From assembly GCF_000382205.1 (NCBI RefSeq), contig NZ_KB907790.1, positions 186,001-250,000 on the forward strand: 64,000 nt of DNA. The letters are read 5' to 3'. How positions within the stretch are numbered: the stretch's first letter is position 1; every line of letters begins with the position of its first letter. Position numbers and translations under genes: made by a program. This DNA is from Dyadobacter beijingensis DSM 21582 (GTDB lineage: Bacteria; Bacteroidota; Bacteroidia; Cytophagales; Spirosomataceae). Positions 44,288 through 52,674 of the stretch are shown here, piece by piece. Below the pieces are notes generated by a model. That model saw only the letters and a list, made by a program, of their open reading frames with translations. It was not told where the DNA came from and did not search any database.

Positions 44288-46126
44288 TTAGTTGAGCATG
44301 ACGAGCGATCCCCGCACGACGGTATTGCCACTGCTGGTAAGTTCGGCCATGGCGTCGCCTTCCACATTGACCTGCGCCCCTTTCAGCTTGGCGCCAGCGG
44401 TACCTTCGGCTTTCAGTTCGGTGCCGGCTTTGATTTCGATGTCGGTACCGCTTTCGATTTTAATATTCTGATCAGCCTTGATGGAGATTTCGCCGGCATG
44501 CAGATCGAACTTGCCGCCGGCAGTCACGGTAATGTCCTCGGTGGCCTCGATCGTGAGTTCTTTGGATTTGACTTCGACGAGCCCGTTCTCGACATGCAGG
44601 CGAATACGGCCGTCGTCTTTGAATGCGAATTCCAGGAATGTATCGGTCTTGTTCCGGTTGCTGATCTGGATTTTGGCATCGCCTTCCTGATCGATGTAGA
44701 CGATCATATTCCCCGACCGCGTGGCGATGACTTTGATGTCGTTATGATCGGAGGTGTAACTGATGTCTTCTTCCGGTTTGGGGTATAAACTGTTCATAAC
44801 GAAAGGGTTTTCAGCCAGGTTGCCTTCATATCCCACCATCACCACCGCCCCGACTTCCGGCACGAAGTTGATGCCCCGGCCGGCGGAGCTATGTAGGGTC
44901 CCGACCCGCATCCAGATCGATTCCTGGTCCTGCTGGCGGCTTTGGCCCCAGAAGAATTTCACTCTTACCCGGCCCAGCTCCTCCTCGTCGTCGTTGGCGA
45001 TCACCTCGGCCTGCTCGGTTTCGCCCAGCGGGTTGCGCACGTAAGGGTTATTCGGCGGGTGCTGTGCCGATTCGGGCACCGCATTAAAGGTATTCTGGTA
45101 GCTGCCGGCTGTATTCACCTCGTGGCGGATGTGTACGACGCGGTATTTGCCGAAATTCTCTTCATAAGCCTCGCCGCGCTCGTTCAGCCGCTGGCCTTTT
45201 ACAGCGAGTACCGTCCCTACGCTCATTGTAGGCGTTTCGCCGGCGCCTTTAAAATCCACCATTGAGGTTACCCGGGCCGAGCGTTCCATTTTGGTGAGCT
45301 CGTCGAGCTCCCGCTGCGTTCCGATGATTTCCGGCGCGGGCAGCAGGGACGTTTGTGCAAACAGGGCATCCGACTGATCCAGCGCAAATTCGCTCAGCGT
45401 CGTGAGCCCGTCGACATGCTGGGAGGACGATTGGCCCGTAAATGCCTCGGGAATGGTGTAGTTATATCCTTCAAAACTAAATGCGGCCGGTTGAAGTCTG
45501 AGCGCCACGTCGAAATTCTGTAAGCCATCTACGAGAAAATCAACTTCCTGCGAGCCGTTGTTGCCCAGCACCAGCTCACGGCCATTATAATAAAACCATT
45601 CACAGCAGCGGTCGGCTACGCGGCAGAGGAATTTGTAATTACTTTCATTGTACTGGGTAAACGGAACCTGTCTACCGCCATTTTCGGGGCTTAGCTGCTT
45701 CCTCAACAGATTTTGCGGGTACGGCTGCAACACCGTATTGAACAGATCCTGCACCGAGCTGCGGAGGAACGACCGCCGCTGCACCGAATCTTCGAGCACA
45801 ATGGTGGGGCTGTATCCTTTCAATACGAATGCGCTGCTCATGTCGCTCAGGCTGCGCAGCCGGATTTCGGTTACAATGCCTTGAAACACAAAGTCGAAAG
45901 AGTCGGAGCCGAGGCGGGGGCTGAACGAGAAGGTGATTTTCTTGCCCATCACCGCCCGGTGCGAGCGGTTGAAGAAATGCTCGCCCTCGTCTTCCAGCTG
46001 GTCGAAAGGTACCAGCAGCTCGAACCAGTGGTGGGCGAACAAATCCTGCTCGATCACCAGCCCGAGGTGCCGGGTGATTTGCGTACCGCCTTCGATTTCA
46101 ATGCTCGTATTAACCTGTCGTGCCAT
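44288..46126 (-). CDS. tssI: T6SS spike protein TssI (VgrG)
   Basis: A 612-residue VgrG, the trimeric spike on the tube. The gp27-like part covers about residues 1-370 (HHWFELLVPFDQLEDEGEHF, QYNESNYKFLCRVADRCCEW), the OB-fold gp5 domain about 375-450 (EELGRVRVKFFWGQSRQQDQ, WMRVGTLHSSAGRGINFVPE, VGYEGNLAENPF), and a beta-helix needle of repeats follows (ELTIEATEDITVTAGGKFDL, IKIESGTDIEIKAGTELKAE). No extra C-terminal effector domain is present. The start abuts the upstream TssD-like stop. Confidence 0.93.
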   Translation of the reverse strand: MARQVNTSIEIEGGTQITRHLGLVIEQDLFAHHWFELLVPFDQLEDEGEHFFNRSHRAVMGKKITFSFSPRLGSDSFDFVFQGIVTEIRLRSLSDMSSAFVLKGYSPTIVLEDSVQRRSFLRSSVQDLFNTVLQPYPQNLLRKQLSPENGGRQVPFTQYNESNYKFLCRVADRCCEWFYYNGRELVLGNNGSQEVDFLVDGLQNFDVALRLQPAAFSFEGYNYTIPEAFTGQSSSQHVDGLTTLSEFALDQSDALFAQTSLLPAPEIIGTQRELDELTKMERSARVTSMVDFKGAGETPTMSVGTVLAVKGQRLNERGEAYEENFGKYRVVHIRHEVNTAGSYQNTFNAVPESAQHPPNNPYVRNPLGETEQAEVIANDDEEELGRVRVKFFWGQSRQQDQESIWMRVGTLHSSAGRGINFVPEVGAVVMVGYEGNLAENPFVMNSLYPKPEEDISYTSDHNDIKVIATRSGNMIVYIDQEGDAKIQISNRNKTDTFLEFAFKDDGRIRLHVENGLVEVKSKELTIEATEDITVTAGGKFDLHAGEISIKADQNIKIESGTDIEIKAGTELKAEGTAGAKLKGAQVNVEGDAMAELTSSGNTVVRGSLVMLN

Positions 46127-46627
46127 TTAGCTGCTTATTTCAACCTGACCGATTTTGACTTTCTGGGGTAAAATCACCAGTTCATACACCAATGCGAGAC
46201 TGCTGTCTCGCAGGAAATAATCCTTGCCGCGATGCTGGGGCAAATAGTTCTTCGTGTCCGGCACGTGCGCCTGCTTATGACCGCGGATGGTCGACTGCCT
46301 GGCGCGGAACGATTCGCGGAAACCCACGCAATAGGCATCTTCAAACTCCATTTTGCGGAGGAGCTGCGAGTCGTTGTCGTATTTGAATTCGACTTGCCCG
46401 CCGAGCTGCCGGTCGTTTTTGAATGCCCAATCGTAGAGTAATGCGAAATCGTCGTTCTGCGCCGGCGCGATCGTCATGCGGATAAGCCGCGCTTTGGGCG
46501 AATCCGTCGGGCTGCCGCGCTCGTCGGCATTGCGGTTGCAGCCGTACGACAGTTTTTTGACCTTAAACTCTTTTCCGTCCAGCGTAAGGTGTGCCTCCAC
46601 GCCGATACTCGCATCCTGATCCGCCAT
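46127..46627 (-). CDS. TssD-like protein 2 (Hcp family)
   Basis: A 166-residue Hcp-family protein, longer than TssD by an extension near residues 110-140. The start GVEAHLTLDGKEFKVKKLSY and EFEDAYCVGFRESF line up with TssD. It ends directly at the VgrG start, the place where adaptor or cap proteins often sit, so it may form the ring that joins tube to spike or carry a specific effector (inference). Gap to the next upstream gene is 3 bases. Confidence 0.75.
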   Translation of the reverse strand: MADQDASIGVEAHLTLDGKEFKVKKLSYGCNRNADERGSPTDSPKARLIRMTIAPAQNDDFALLYDWAFKNDRQLGGQVEFKYDNDSQLLRKMEFEDAYCVGFRESFRARQSTIRGHKQAHVPDTKNYLPQHRGKDYFLRDSSLALVYELVILPQKVKIGQVEISS

Positions 46628-46630
46628 CGA

Positions 46631-47038
46631 TTAGAAGTTTTCCAGTTTCGCTTCGTTGATCTCCACATTCCCCGCCGTGACCGTAATGCAGGTGATAAAA
46701 TTCTGTAAACGGCTCGTGAGCGCCTTGTCGAGGTCGTCGGTGCCGTCGTCGAACATCTCTACGAATTCAATGCAGACGGCATCTTTAAATGCCAGCGTTT
46801 TGAAAGAGCCGTTTTCGCCGAATTGCTCCACCGCGAGGTCGTATTTCTGCGAAGGCTTGTTGGCCCATTCAATCATAAAATCGTCGAGGACCATTTCGAG
46901 CTCCATGTACAAATGCGCCCATTGGATGGGCGAGGTGATCGACATGGCATCGTCCACCGTTTGGTGCAGCTCGAATTCCATGAACATCACGCTGTATTCG
47001 TGATCGCCGTCGATTTTTAGCGTGCTGCTGTAGGGCAT
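46631..47038 (-). CDS. TssD-like protein 3 (divergent Hcp family)
   Basis: A 135-residue protein distantly similar to TssD: DGDHEYSVMFMEFELHQTVD corresponds to the first strands, and AFKDAVCIEFVEMF to the conserved motif of the other two copies. It lacks the Gly-rich first strand of true TssD. Position between tssC and the other TssD-like gene suggests a tube-end or adaptor role (inference). The 82-base gap before tssC stop contains no clear signal. Confidence 0.65.
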   Translation of the reverse strand: MPYSSTLKIDGDHEYSVMFMEFELHQTVDDAMSITSPIQWAHLYMELEMVLDDFMIEWANKPSQKYDLAVEQFGENGSFKTLAFKDAVCIEFVEMFDDGTDDLDKALTSRLQNFITCITVTAGNVEINEAKLENF

Positions 47039-47120
47039 CGTTCGGTGTTGAGTTTATGAGTTTATAAGCTTAGGGTCTGTGAGTAACAAGAGTATGAATG
47101 CTTGACTCATGGACTCACAA

Positions 47121-48488
47121 TCACTGTTGCGCATATTCCGCCGCCCAGGCCGCCGCGTCCAGATCGTCGCCTTTCTGGCCGGTGAGGGCGATCATGAAGT
47201 TTTTGGCCGGGAAATAGGGTACCATATGGATGTCGAGGTAGACTTTGTCCTTCTGGTTTTTGTCCTGCTCGAATCGCATGACGCTGAACTTCTCGATGAG
47301 CTTGCCGGGGCCGGTGACGCTGTCGAGGAACTTGATGATCTGCTTTTTCAGGTCGTTTTTTGTGTTATAATCGAAGTTTTCGAATGCGCGGCGGTTCAGG
47401 AAGTCGATCAGCACTTTGGTGATGTAGTCGAATACCCGCACGACGGAGTAGGTTTGCAAACCCACATTATCGCCATTGAAAAGCGTTTTTGCGGAGAATG
47501 CCATTACCTTGCTGTACTCGTTCACCATCGGGATGAGCCCCATTTTTTCCAGGTCGGCGATCTCCGATTTTTTGAGCGGAAACCGTACGCCGTCCACTTC
47601 GCTGAGCGTTCCGTGCTTTTTACCGGCTGCTACCTGCGACATGAGCGTTTTGTACACATTACCGGCCAATGCGGTGGATGGCGGGATGAAAAGGTCGTCT
47701 TCCTCGCCCAGGTCGTCGTGTTTCGCGCGGCCTACCAGCCAGTTGCAGGTCATCATCACATTCGACAAATGCGCTGCGCCGCCCGTCAGGTTTGCAGATT
47801 CGAAAAGCTCCATTACGTCCTCGGGCGCGTCCAGGTGCATGAAGTCCGTGACGAGCATAACCTTGTTTTTATGCGCCATTTTCGCCCATTTATCCACTAC
47901 TTTCCCCGAACCCAGGTAGCCCGGTACATTCAGGATCGAATAGTTTTCGCGCAGATCGAGGCGGTCGTATTTGGAGGCGAGCTCCTCGCCGACGGAATCG
48001 ATGAATGTCGTCACGTCGAGGTCTTGCAGCTGGTCGGGAGCCGCATTCAGGAATGTGATGTTCTTGACCTTATCCTGTTCCGTGTTTTTGAAAAACATCG
48101 CTACCGAGCGGTAGGATTGTTCGAGCGGCCGGATTTGCTCCACCGCTTTTCCGAGGTTTTCTTTCAGTAATTCAAATGCCGAGTCGGCCTGCTTCTGACC
48201 TGCCTCGATCATTTCTGGTACCGATTCCGCGCTACTCAGCAGCTCCGACCACAGTTCAAGCCGTTTTTTGAGCTGCTGGCGTTCCTTCTTCTTGTCGGCT
48301 TCGGTGAGGAAGATTTTTTTCCGGGCCTTCTTTTCCGGGTTGATGTTTGCCGCGCCTTCGATGATCGTCTCAACAAGGTCGTAGCTGCCATATTTGGCCA
48401 GCTGCGGCAGGCCGGTTTCCAGCGGAACGGCAACGCGTTCGCGGAGGGGTGCGGCGGAATCTGGGGATGTTTTTGTATCGTTTGCCAT
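47121..48488 (-). CDS. tssC: T6SS sheath protein TssC
   Basis: A 455-residue large sheath subunit, the Bacteroidota type formerly DUF5458. Marks include LLKENLGKAVEQIRPLEQSY, NITFLNAAPDQLQDLDVTTF, VMMTCNWLVGRAKHDD, KTLFNGDNVGLQTYSVVRVF and a C-terminal VYLDIHMVPYFPAKNFMIAL. The TssB-TssC sheath contracts to drive the tube. The ATG at 48488 (MANDTKTSPD) is preferred to one two codons upstream. A short 8-base tandem repeat sits in its leader. Confidence 0.9.
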   Translation of the reverse strand: MANDTKTSPDSAAPLRERVAVPLETGLPQLAKYGSYDLVETIIEGAANINPEKKARKKIFLTEADKKKERQQLKKRLELWSELLSSAESVPEMIEAGQKQADSAFELLKENLGKAVEQIRPLEQSYRSVAMFFKNTEQDKVKNITFLNAAPDQLQDLDVTTFIDSVGEELASKYDRLDLRENYSILNVPGYLGSGKVVDKWAKMAHKNKVMLVTDFMHLDAPEDVMELFESANLTGGAAHLSNVMMTCNWLVGRAKHDDLGEEDDLFIPPSTALAGNVYKTLMSQVAAGKKHGTLSEVDGVRFPLKKSEIADLEKMGLIPMVNEYSKVMAFSAKTLFNGDNVGLQTYSVVRVFDYITKVLIDFLNRRAFENFDYNTKNDLKKQIIKFLDSVTGPGKLIEKFSVMRFEQDKNQKDKVYLDIHMVPYFPAKNFMIALTGQKGDDLDAAAWAAEYAQQ

Positions 48489-48497
48489 GCTCATGAC

Positions 48498-48526
48498 TGA
48501 ATGATTGAATGAGTGAATGATTGAAT
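48498..48526. repeat. 8-base tandem repeat upstream of tssC
   Basis: TGAATGAT, TGAATGAG, TGAATGAT, TGAAT: 3.6 copies between tssB and tssC, ending 4 bases from the first possible tssC ATG. Copy number changes would shift the distance between the tssB stop and the tssC start. Confidence 0.6.
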
Positions 48527-48529
48527 ATG

Positions 48530-48979
48530 CTAGCCGGCTTCTTCCAGCTCGTTGATCAGCGTCTGGAACACGCCCAGTAACGCGGCTTTGGCTTCGGGTT
48601 TTTCGAGGGCGGCTTTCAGGATTTTGTTCACTTTGAGATGCCTTACTACCTGCTGGTAGGCTTCGTTGCGTGCGTCGAGGTCTTGAAGGAATGCGCTTTG
48701 TGCGATGATCCCTTTTTTACCAAAATCGCCCAGGTTTTTGAACCGCAGGTTTTCATTGATAAAACTGCCGTCGGAAGTGATGAACTCCACCTCGGCCTCG
48801 GGCTGGTAATGCGCGAATACTTCCTCGGTCGTTTTCAGGTCGTACACCATCTCCGGGCGCGGGGCCGGGTCTCCGGTGAGCTGCGTGGCGAAAAGGGTCC
48901 GGTTTTGGGGAATATCCGCAATCCCTTCACTGGATTGGTCAATCTTGCGTTCGTTACCGCCTATTCCGTAGTTGAACAT
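48530..48979 (-). CDS. tssB: T6SS sheath protein TssB
   Basis: A 149-residue small sheath subunit that forms the sheath with TssC. It begins MFNYGIGGNERKIDQSSEGI, followed by FATQLTGDPAPRPEMVYDLK and a helical end (HLKVNKILKAALEKPEAKAA). Order tssB-tssC with 35 bases between is standard. The Bacteroidota version is shorter than proteobacterial TssB (about 165). Confidence 0.87.
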   Translation of the reverse strand: MFNYGIGGNERKIDQSSEGIADIPQNRTLFATQLTGDPAPRPEMVYDLKTTEEVFAHYQPEAEVEFITSDGSFINENLRFKNLGDFGKKGIIAQSAFLQDLDARNEAYQQVVRHLKVNKILKAALEKPEAKAALLGVFQTLINELEEAG

Positions 48980-49012
48980 AGTTGTATGGGATTAGAGTAA
49001 ATACTGTTGTTA

Positions 49013-49312
49013 CTAGCCGATCAGTACCGTGGGGCAGCCGGCTACAATGCTGCCGCCATGCGCCGTGGTGTCGCCCATGCGTGCCGCCGGTTTTCCGCCG
49101 ATGAGCACGGTGGCGGAGCCCATGACAATGCTGTCGGGAGGGCCCGTACACACGCACATATCACCGGTACAGGCGGCCGGCTGCCCGCCTATGAGCACAG
49201 TGGGGGTGCCTGGGGGCAGCACGGGCCCGCCCACATGAGGTACGGGAGGCGTGCCCGGGGTTACCATCGGGCAAACATGCATATCGCCTATTCTAGCAGC
49301 TGGTTGTGGCAT
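49013..49312 (-). CDS. PAAR-domain spike tip protein
   Basis: A 99-residue stand-alone PAAR protein that caps VgrG. PAAR repeats: PAARIGDMHVCPMVTPGTPP, TVLIGGQPAACTGDMCVC, TVLIGGKPAARMGD and a final GSIVAGCPTVLIG. His and Cys residues for the tip metal are visible (H12/C14, C51/C53, H84, C92). No effector domain is fused. It precedes tssB by 33 bases. Confidence 0.92.
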   Translation of the reverse strand: MPQPAARIGDMHVCPMVTPGTPPVPHVGGPVLPPGTPTVLIGGQPAACTGDMCVCTGPPDSIVMGSATVLIGGKPAARMGDTTAHGGSIVAGCPTVLIG

Positions 49313-49337
49313 AAGTTCAAGATTTATAGGTTTCGGC

Positions 49338-49393
49338 GGTCAGCAGTCAGCGCTCAGCGGTCGGCTGTCGGCTGTCAGCGGTCAACGGTCAAT
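49338..49393. repeat. Degenerate 7-base tandem repeat
   Basis: Eight heptamers in a row: GGTCAGC, AGTCAGC, GCTCAGC, GGTCGGC, TGTCGGC, TGTCAGC, GGTCAAC, GGTCAAT, all of the form xGTCxGC. They fill the gap between the exported protein gene and PAAR. Confidence 0.7.
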
Positions 49394-49429
49394 CTGCCGG
49401 ATGTTGCCAATCTGTTGGACGCCCCTGCA

Positions 49430-50452
49430 TTACTGCGACAGCTGCCTGGCCCGCTTGAAATCGAACAGCGATGTGAGCGAAACGCCCAGCCCTACCGCCG
49501 CTGCGCCTACCGAGACGTAGATGCCCGGTTTGGCGTAGCTCGTCAGTCCTTCGGGATTGTCGATCCGGTTTTTGTAATCCTTGTAATCCTTGTTGAGCAT
49601 GCTGTACGTCACCGCGCCGAATGCGAGAGCGGCCACGCCTGCACCGAGCTTGATCGCGCCCCATTTGCGGGCATTGGCCGCCGCGGCGGCATTGGGTTTG
49701 TTGAGTTCCTTGAAAACCCTTTCGCCTTCTTTCGCATCGGCCGGTGTGGCAACCGGCTTGCGGTCGGAGGCCTGGCTTACGACGGGCTCTTTCTTGCGTT
49801 GCAGGGAGTCGTAGGTAGCCGATGGCCTGGGCGTAACCGGTACCGATTTGGCATTTTCTGTCGAATTGAATGCGACGCGGGTCAGGAATACGATCCAGTC
49901 GTTCCCGGATTTGTCGGCGCGGAGCTCAGCCACGCGGGCAATGGGCTGGTAGGGCGTGTTGTCCTTATTGCTTTTCCCTTTGAAATGCTGGGTATAGAAA
50001 ACCTTTACAAAAGGATATTTATCCACTTTCACGTCCGACACCACGAGGCTGGTAAATTCGATGGTATTGGTTTCGGATTTGACGTAAAACAGGTCAAAGT
50101 TGCTCAGGTACTTTTCAATGGGCGTGTCGAGGCCTGGCGCGCTTGCCTTGTGTTTTGGGTCGATGTCGTCTTCTACGATCACACCGTCGTTGATAAAAAT
50201 CTGGTCGTTACTGGGCATATAGCTGTTCATCATCAGGTATCGACGCTCGTAGTTGCTTAGGTCCTCATTGGTGATCGCATTGAGCAGATCGTTCAGGCCT
50301 TTCACTTTTTCCCGCGCCAGCACGCGTATCTCGTCGGCGTCCTTGCGCGAGAGCGCTTGTGCATTGGCCTGGAAAGTGGCACCCAGCATGCCCGCGAGCA
50401 GCAGGGCCGCACGCCATTTGAAACCGGTAAAATTTTTCATCCGCGTATTCAT
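49430..50452 (-). CDS. T6SS-linked exported protein with two C-terminal membrane segments
   Basis: A 340-residue protein I cannot assign to a named family. A signal peptide (RAALLLAGMLGATFQANAQA) leads to a periplasmic domain (about 30-200, with EIRVLAREKVKGLNDLLNAI and FVKVFYTQHFKGKSNKDNTP), a Pro/Lys linker, and two hydrophobic segments (about 270-290 GAGVAALAFGAVTYSML; 312-332 YVSVGAAAVGLGVSLTSLF). It begins 3 bases after the OmpA-type gene and is followed by PAAR, so it is a likely envelope component of this T6SS (inference). Confidence 0.6.
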   Translation of the reverse strand: MNTRMKNFTGFKWRAALLLAGMLGATFQANAQALSRKDADEIRVLAREKVKGLNDLLNAITNEDLSNYERRYLMMNSYMPSNDQIFINDGVIVEDDIDPKHKASAPGLDTPIEKYLSNFDLFYVKSETNTIEFTSLVVSDVKVDKYPFVKVFYTQHFKGKSNKDNTPYQPIARVAELRADKSGNDWIVFLTRVAFNSTENAKSVPVTPRPSATYDSLQRKKEPVVSQASDRKPVATPADAKEGERVFKELNKPNAAAAANARKWGAIKLGAGVAALAFGAVTYSMLNKDYKDYKNRIDNPEGLTSYAKPGIYVSVGAAAVGLGVSLTSLFDFKRARQLSQ

Positions 50453-50455
50453 TTT

Positions 50456-51553
50456 TCAATTGCTTTTTGAGTCTAAATCAATGATCTGCACCTCCACGCG
50501 CCGGTTCAGGCGACGGTTTTCCTCGCTGTCGTTCGGGCGCACAGGGTACTTGCTCCCTACGCCCGCCGCCGCGATCACGCCCTCGGGCACGCCTCTGCCG
50601 ATGAGGTACCGCGATATCACCCGCACCCGGTATTCCGACAGCGTCACATTGAGGCTCGGGTTGCCTACATTATCGGTATGGCCCGTGATGCGGAGGCCCT
50701 TGTCTTTGTTTTCGAGAATGTACGCGGCCACTGAGTCGAGGTAAGTCCTCGACTGCACAGGCAGCTTGTAATCGCTTCTCGGGAAATAGAGGGTTTTGCC
50801 GGAGGCCACGGCGCCTTTGAGCGCGTCCGCATTCCTGACGATCGCAACAGGCTGCGGGGCAATGGGTTGTCCTTTGATATTGATCGTTTGTTGCCGGCTA
50901 AGTTTGATGATGTAAGTCCGCGGCTCTTCGTCCGTCTTGTCCAGGATAAGATTGCCGTTGTAGGCCTGGTAACCGACGGACTTGACTTCAACTGCTACAA
51001 TGTCTTTCTCCGTGAAAACGATTTCGGCACGGGGCCGGTCGGTCGTCAATGCAAAGCAGTCCTTTTTTTGTTTTTGGGTATAATAAAGGCAGATATCCGC
51101 TCCTAAACGCTGGTCGGACAATGCGTCGCGTACCTCGATGCGACGGACAATGGAGACTGCTTTCAGCGAATCTTTCAATTCAAAATGCTTTTGTTCCGAC
51201 TGTGCATACGGTTCGTCGCTGGTTTGTTTGCCGAGGGGCATCATGGCTAATGAGATGGAAAACGTGCCTTCGGGCCTGCCGTTGATATTCACCGGGATAT
51301 GCTGGGTCTGAAACTGCGGGCATTCGATGATGAGCTCGGTCAGCTGGCAGGGCATTTCCACTTTAAATACCCCGAGGCTGTCGGACTTGCCCAGGCGGAG
51401 CTTTCCCTGGTCGGTTTTGGCCGACAGGCTGGCCACCAGCGGATTGGCGCCCGAAAGATCGGTGACTTTGCCCGCCAGGTAGCCGCATTGTGCACATAGC
51501 CGCGGCGCGGCAGCCAGCAACAGAAACAGGAGAATGTATACCCTGGTTTTCAT
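50456..51553 (-). CDS. T6SS-linked OmpA-family protein
   Basis: A 365-residue exported protein: signal peptide (VYILLFLLLAAAPRLCA), an N-terminal carboxypeptidase-regulatory-like beta domain (GYLAGKVTDLSGANPLVASL), a middle beta region, and a C-terminal OmpA domain (about 260-360) with the peptidoglycan-binding motif TGHTDNVGNPSLNVTLSEYR and NRRLNRRVEVQII. It should hold the apparatus to the cell wall, the job of TagL-type or TssL-fused OmpA domains in other T6SS (inference). Its ATG overlaps the upstream stop (ATGA). Confidence 0.82.
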   Translation of the reverse strand: MKTRVYILLFLLLAAAPRLCAQCGYLAGKVTDLSGANPLVASLSAKTDQGKLRLGKSDSLGVFKVEMPCQLTELIIECPQFQTQHIPVNINGRPEGTFSISLAMMPLGKQTSDEPYAQSEQKHFELKDSLKAVSIVRRIEVRDALSDQRLGADICLYYTQKQKKDCFALTTDRPRAEIVFTEKDIVAVEVKSVGYQAYNGNLILDKTDEEPRTYIIKLSRQQTINIKGQPIAPQPVAIVRNADALKGAVASGKTLYFPRSDYKLPVQSRTYLDSVAAYILENKDKGLRITGHTDNVGNPSLNVTLSEYRVRVISRYLIGRGVPEGVIAAAGVGSKYPVRPNDSEENRRLNRRVEVQIIDLDSKSN

Positions 51554-52671
51554 TGTCCCTCATTGGTTTCGACCCCTATATTTCCCAATAAAACCTCCCA
51601 GTTAACCGTATCCTTGCCTTCGATGGTTTTCTGATACGATTCCAGTTTCACGCGGATATTCTTGCGGGTAATATCCCCGTAGGCAACCTTTCCATTGGCC
51701 GAATAGCCTTCAAAAACCTGCTGACCGGCGATAATGCCATAATAGTTGCCGTCGGCCTCCTGTTTCAGTTCACTCACGTATTTCACCTCGTTCCAGGTGA
51801 TGTTGATCTTCGCGTATGGCAGCAATTTGAGGCGGTTCAGGTATTCTTTTACCGGGTATTTCTTCACGCCTTTTCCCGAACTGACTGCCACCGTGGCCTG
51901 CGGCTCGAACAGGCTCAGCGCCTGCTGTACCGCCTTGTTTTTTTCTTCCGATTTCTGCGTTTTATCGCCGATAATGCGGAGGTAGGAGGTAAATTCATCC
52001 ACGCGGCGAATGCCTTTCGCACTGTATTCCTTGTATTCGGCGTCGGTCAGCACGGGTTTGACGGGTTCTTTCGGCGGCGGCGGAACGTCCTTTTTCGCAA
52101 CAGGCTGACTTTGCGGTTTTTCCTGTTCCTTCCGCACGATTTCCCGCTCTTTTTTTTCTATTTCCTTATGTGCCAGTGCCAGGAGCGGGGCCACATCCAC
52201 TACGTCGCGGAGGATCTCGTGGCGGCCGTCGCGGTAAATGACCGTCGCTACTTCTTCTTTGTTGATCGACGCCGCGTTGCCTTCGCTGGTGAGGTAGTTG
52301 ATCACGTCGTCGCTTTCGTAGGAAATGTTGCCGGCAATCACCGTCAGCGGGACGCTTTTGACGATAATGTCCTGGGTCACGTTCCGTGGCGGCGCTTTAT
52401 AAAATGCCTCGATCTGCGATTGGGCCTTGTTCGGGCTTTCGTTCAGCTCGGAAATAACCATGAACTGTCCCGCCGACCCGAATACCACGAGGAAGCGTTT
52501 CCGGTGATAAACCCGCGCAATACCGTCGGACGCGATCCATTCGAGCTTGCTGTCCATGGCGCGGCTGAGTTTGGCCTGCACGGGATTGCCGTTATCGAGC
52601 CAGATCCGGTCCTGGGCGAGCGCCTGCACGGCGAGTAGCGTCATCCAAAATGTAAAGAGTCTTTTCATCAC
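51550..52671 (-). CDS. T6SS-linked exported protein of unknown function
   Basis: A 373-residue protein I do not recognise. Signal peptide (FTFWMTLLAVQALAQDR), an N-terminal beta-rich half in which WLDNGNPVQAKLSRAMDSKL and DDVINYLTSEGNAASINKEE resemble two repeats of a short beta domain, a charged helix and Pro-rich linker (about 168-205; KDVPPPPKEPVKP), and a C-terminal half with VEWEV-like strands. It overlaps the OmpA gene by 4 bases, so the two are probably made in equal amounts and act together in the periplasm. Confidence 0.6.
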   Translation of the reverse strand: MMKRLFTFWMTLLAVQALAQDRIWLDNGNPVQAKLSRAMDSKLEWIASDGIARVYHRKRFLVVFGSAGQFMVISELNESPNKAQSQIEAFYKAPPRNVTQDIIVKSVPLTVIAGNISYESDDVINYLTSEGNAASINKEEVATVIYRDGRHEILRDVVDVAPLLALAHKEIEKKEREIVRKEQEKPQSQPVAKKDVPPPPKEPVKPVLTDAEYKEYSAKGIRRVDEFTSYLRIIGDKTQKSEEKNKAVQQALSLFEPQATVAVSSGKGVKKYPVKEYLNRLKLLPYAKINITWNEVKYVSELKQEADGNYYGIIAGQQVFEGYSANGKVAYGDITRKNIRVKLESYQKTIEGKDTVNWEVLLGNIGVETNEGQ

Positions 52672-52674
52672 ACA

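Noticed and set aside
49338..49393. CRISPR array
   Set aside because: Units are 7 bases and contiguous without spacers.
49007..50260. Long open frame antisense to PAAR and the neighbouring exported gene
   Set aside because: It runs through two real minus-strand genes and the heptamer repeat, with no start signal or domain.
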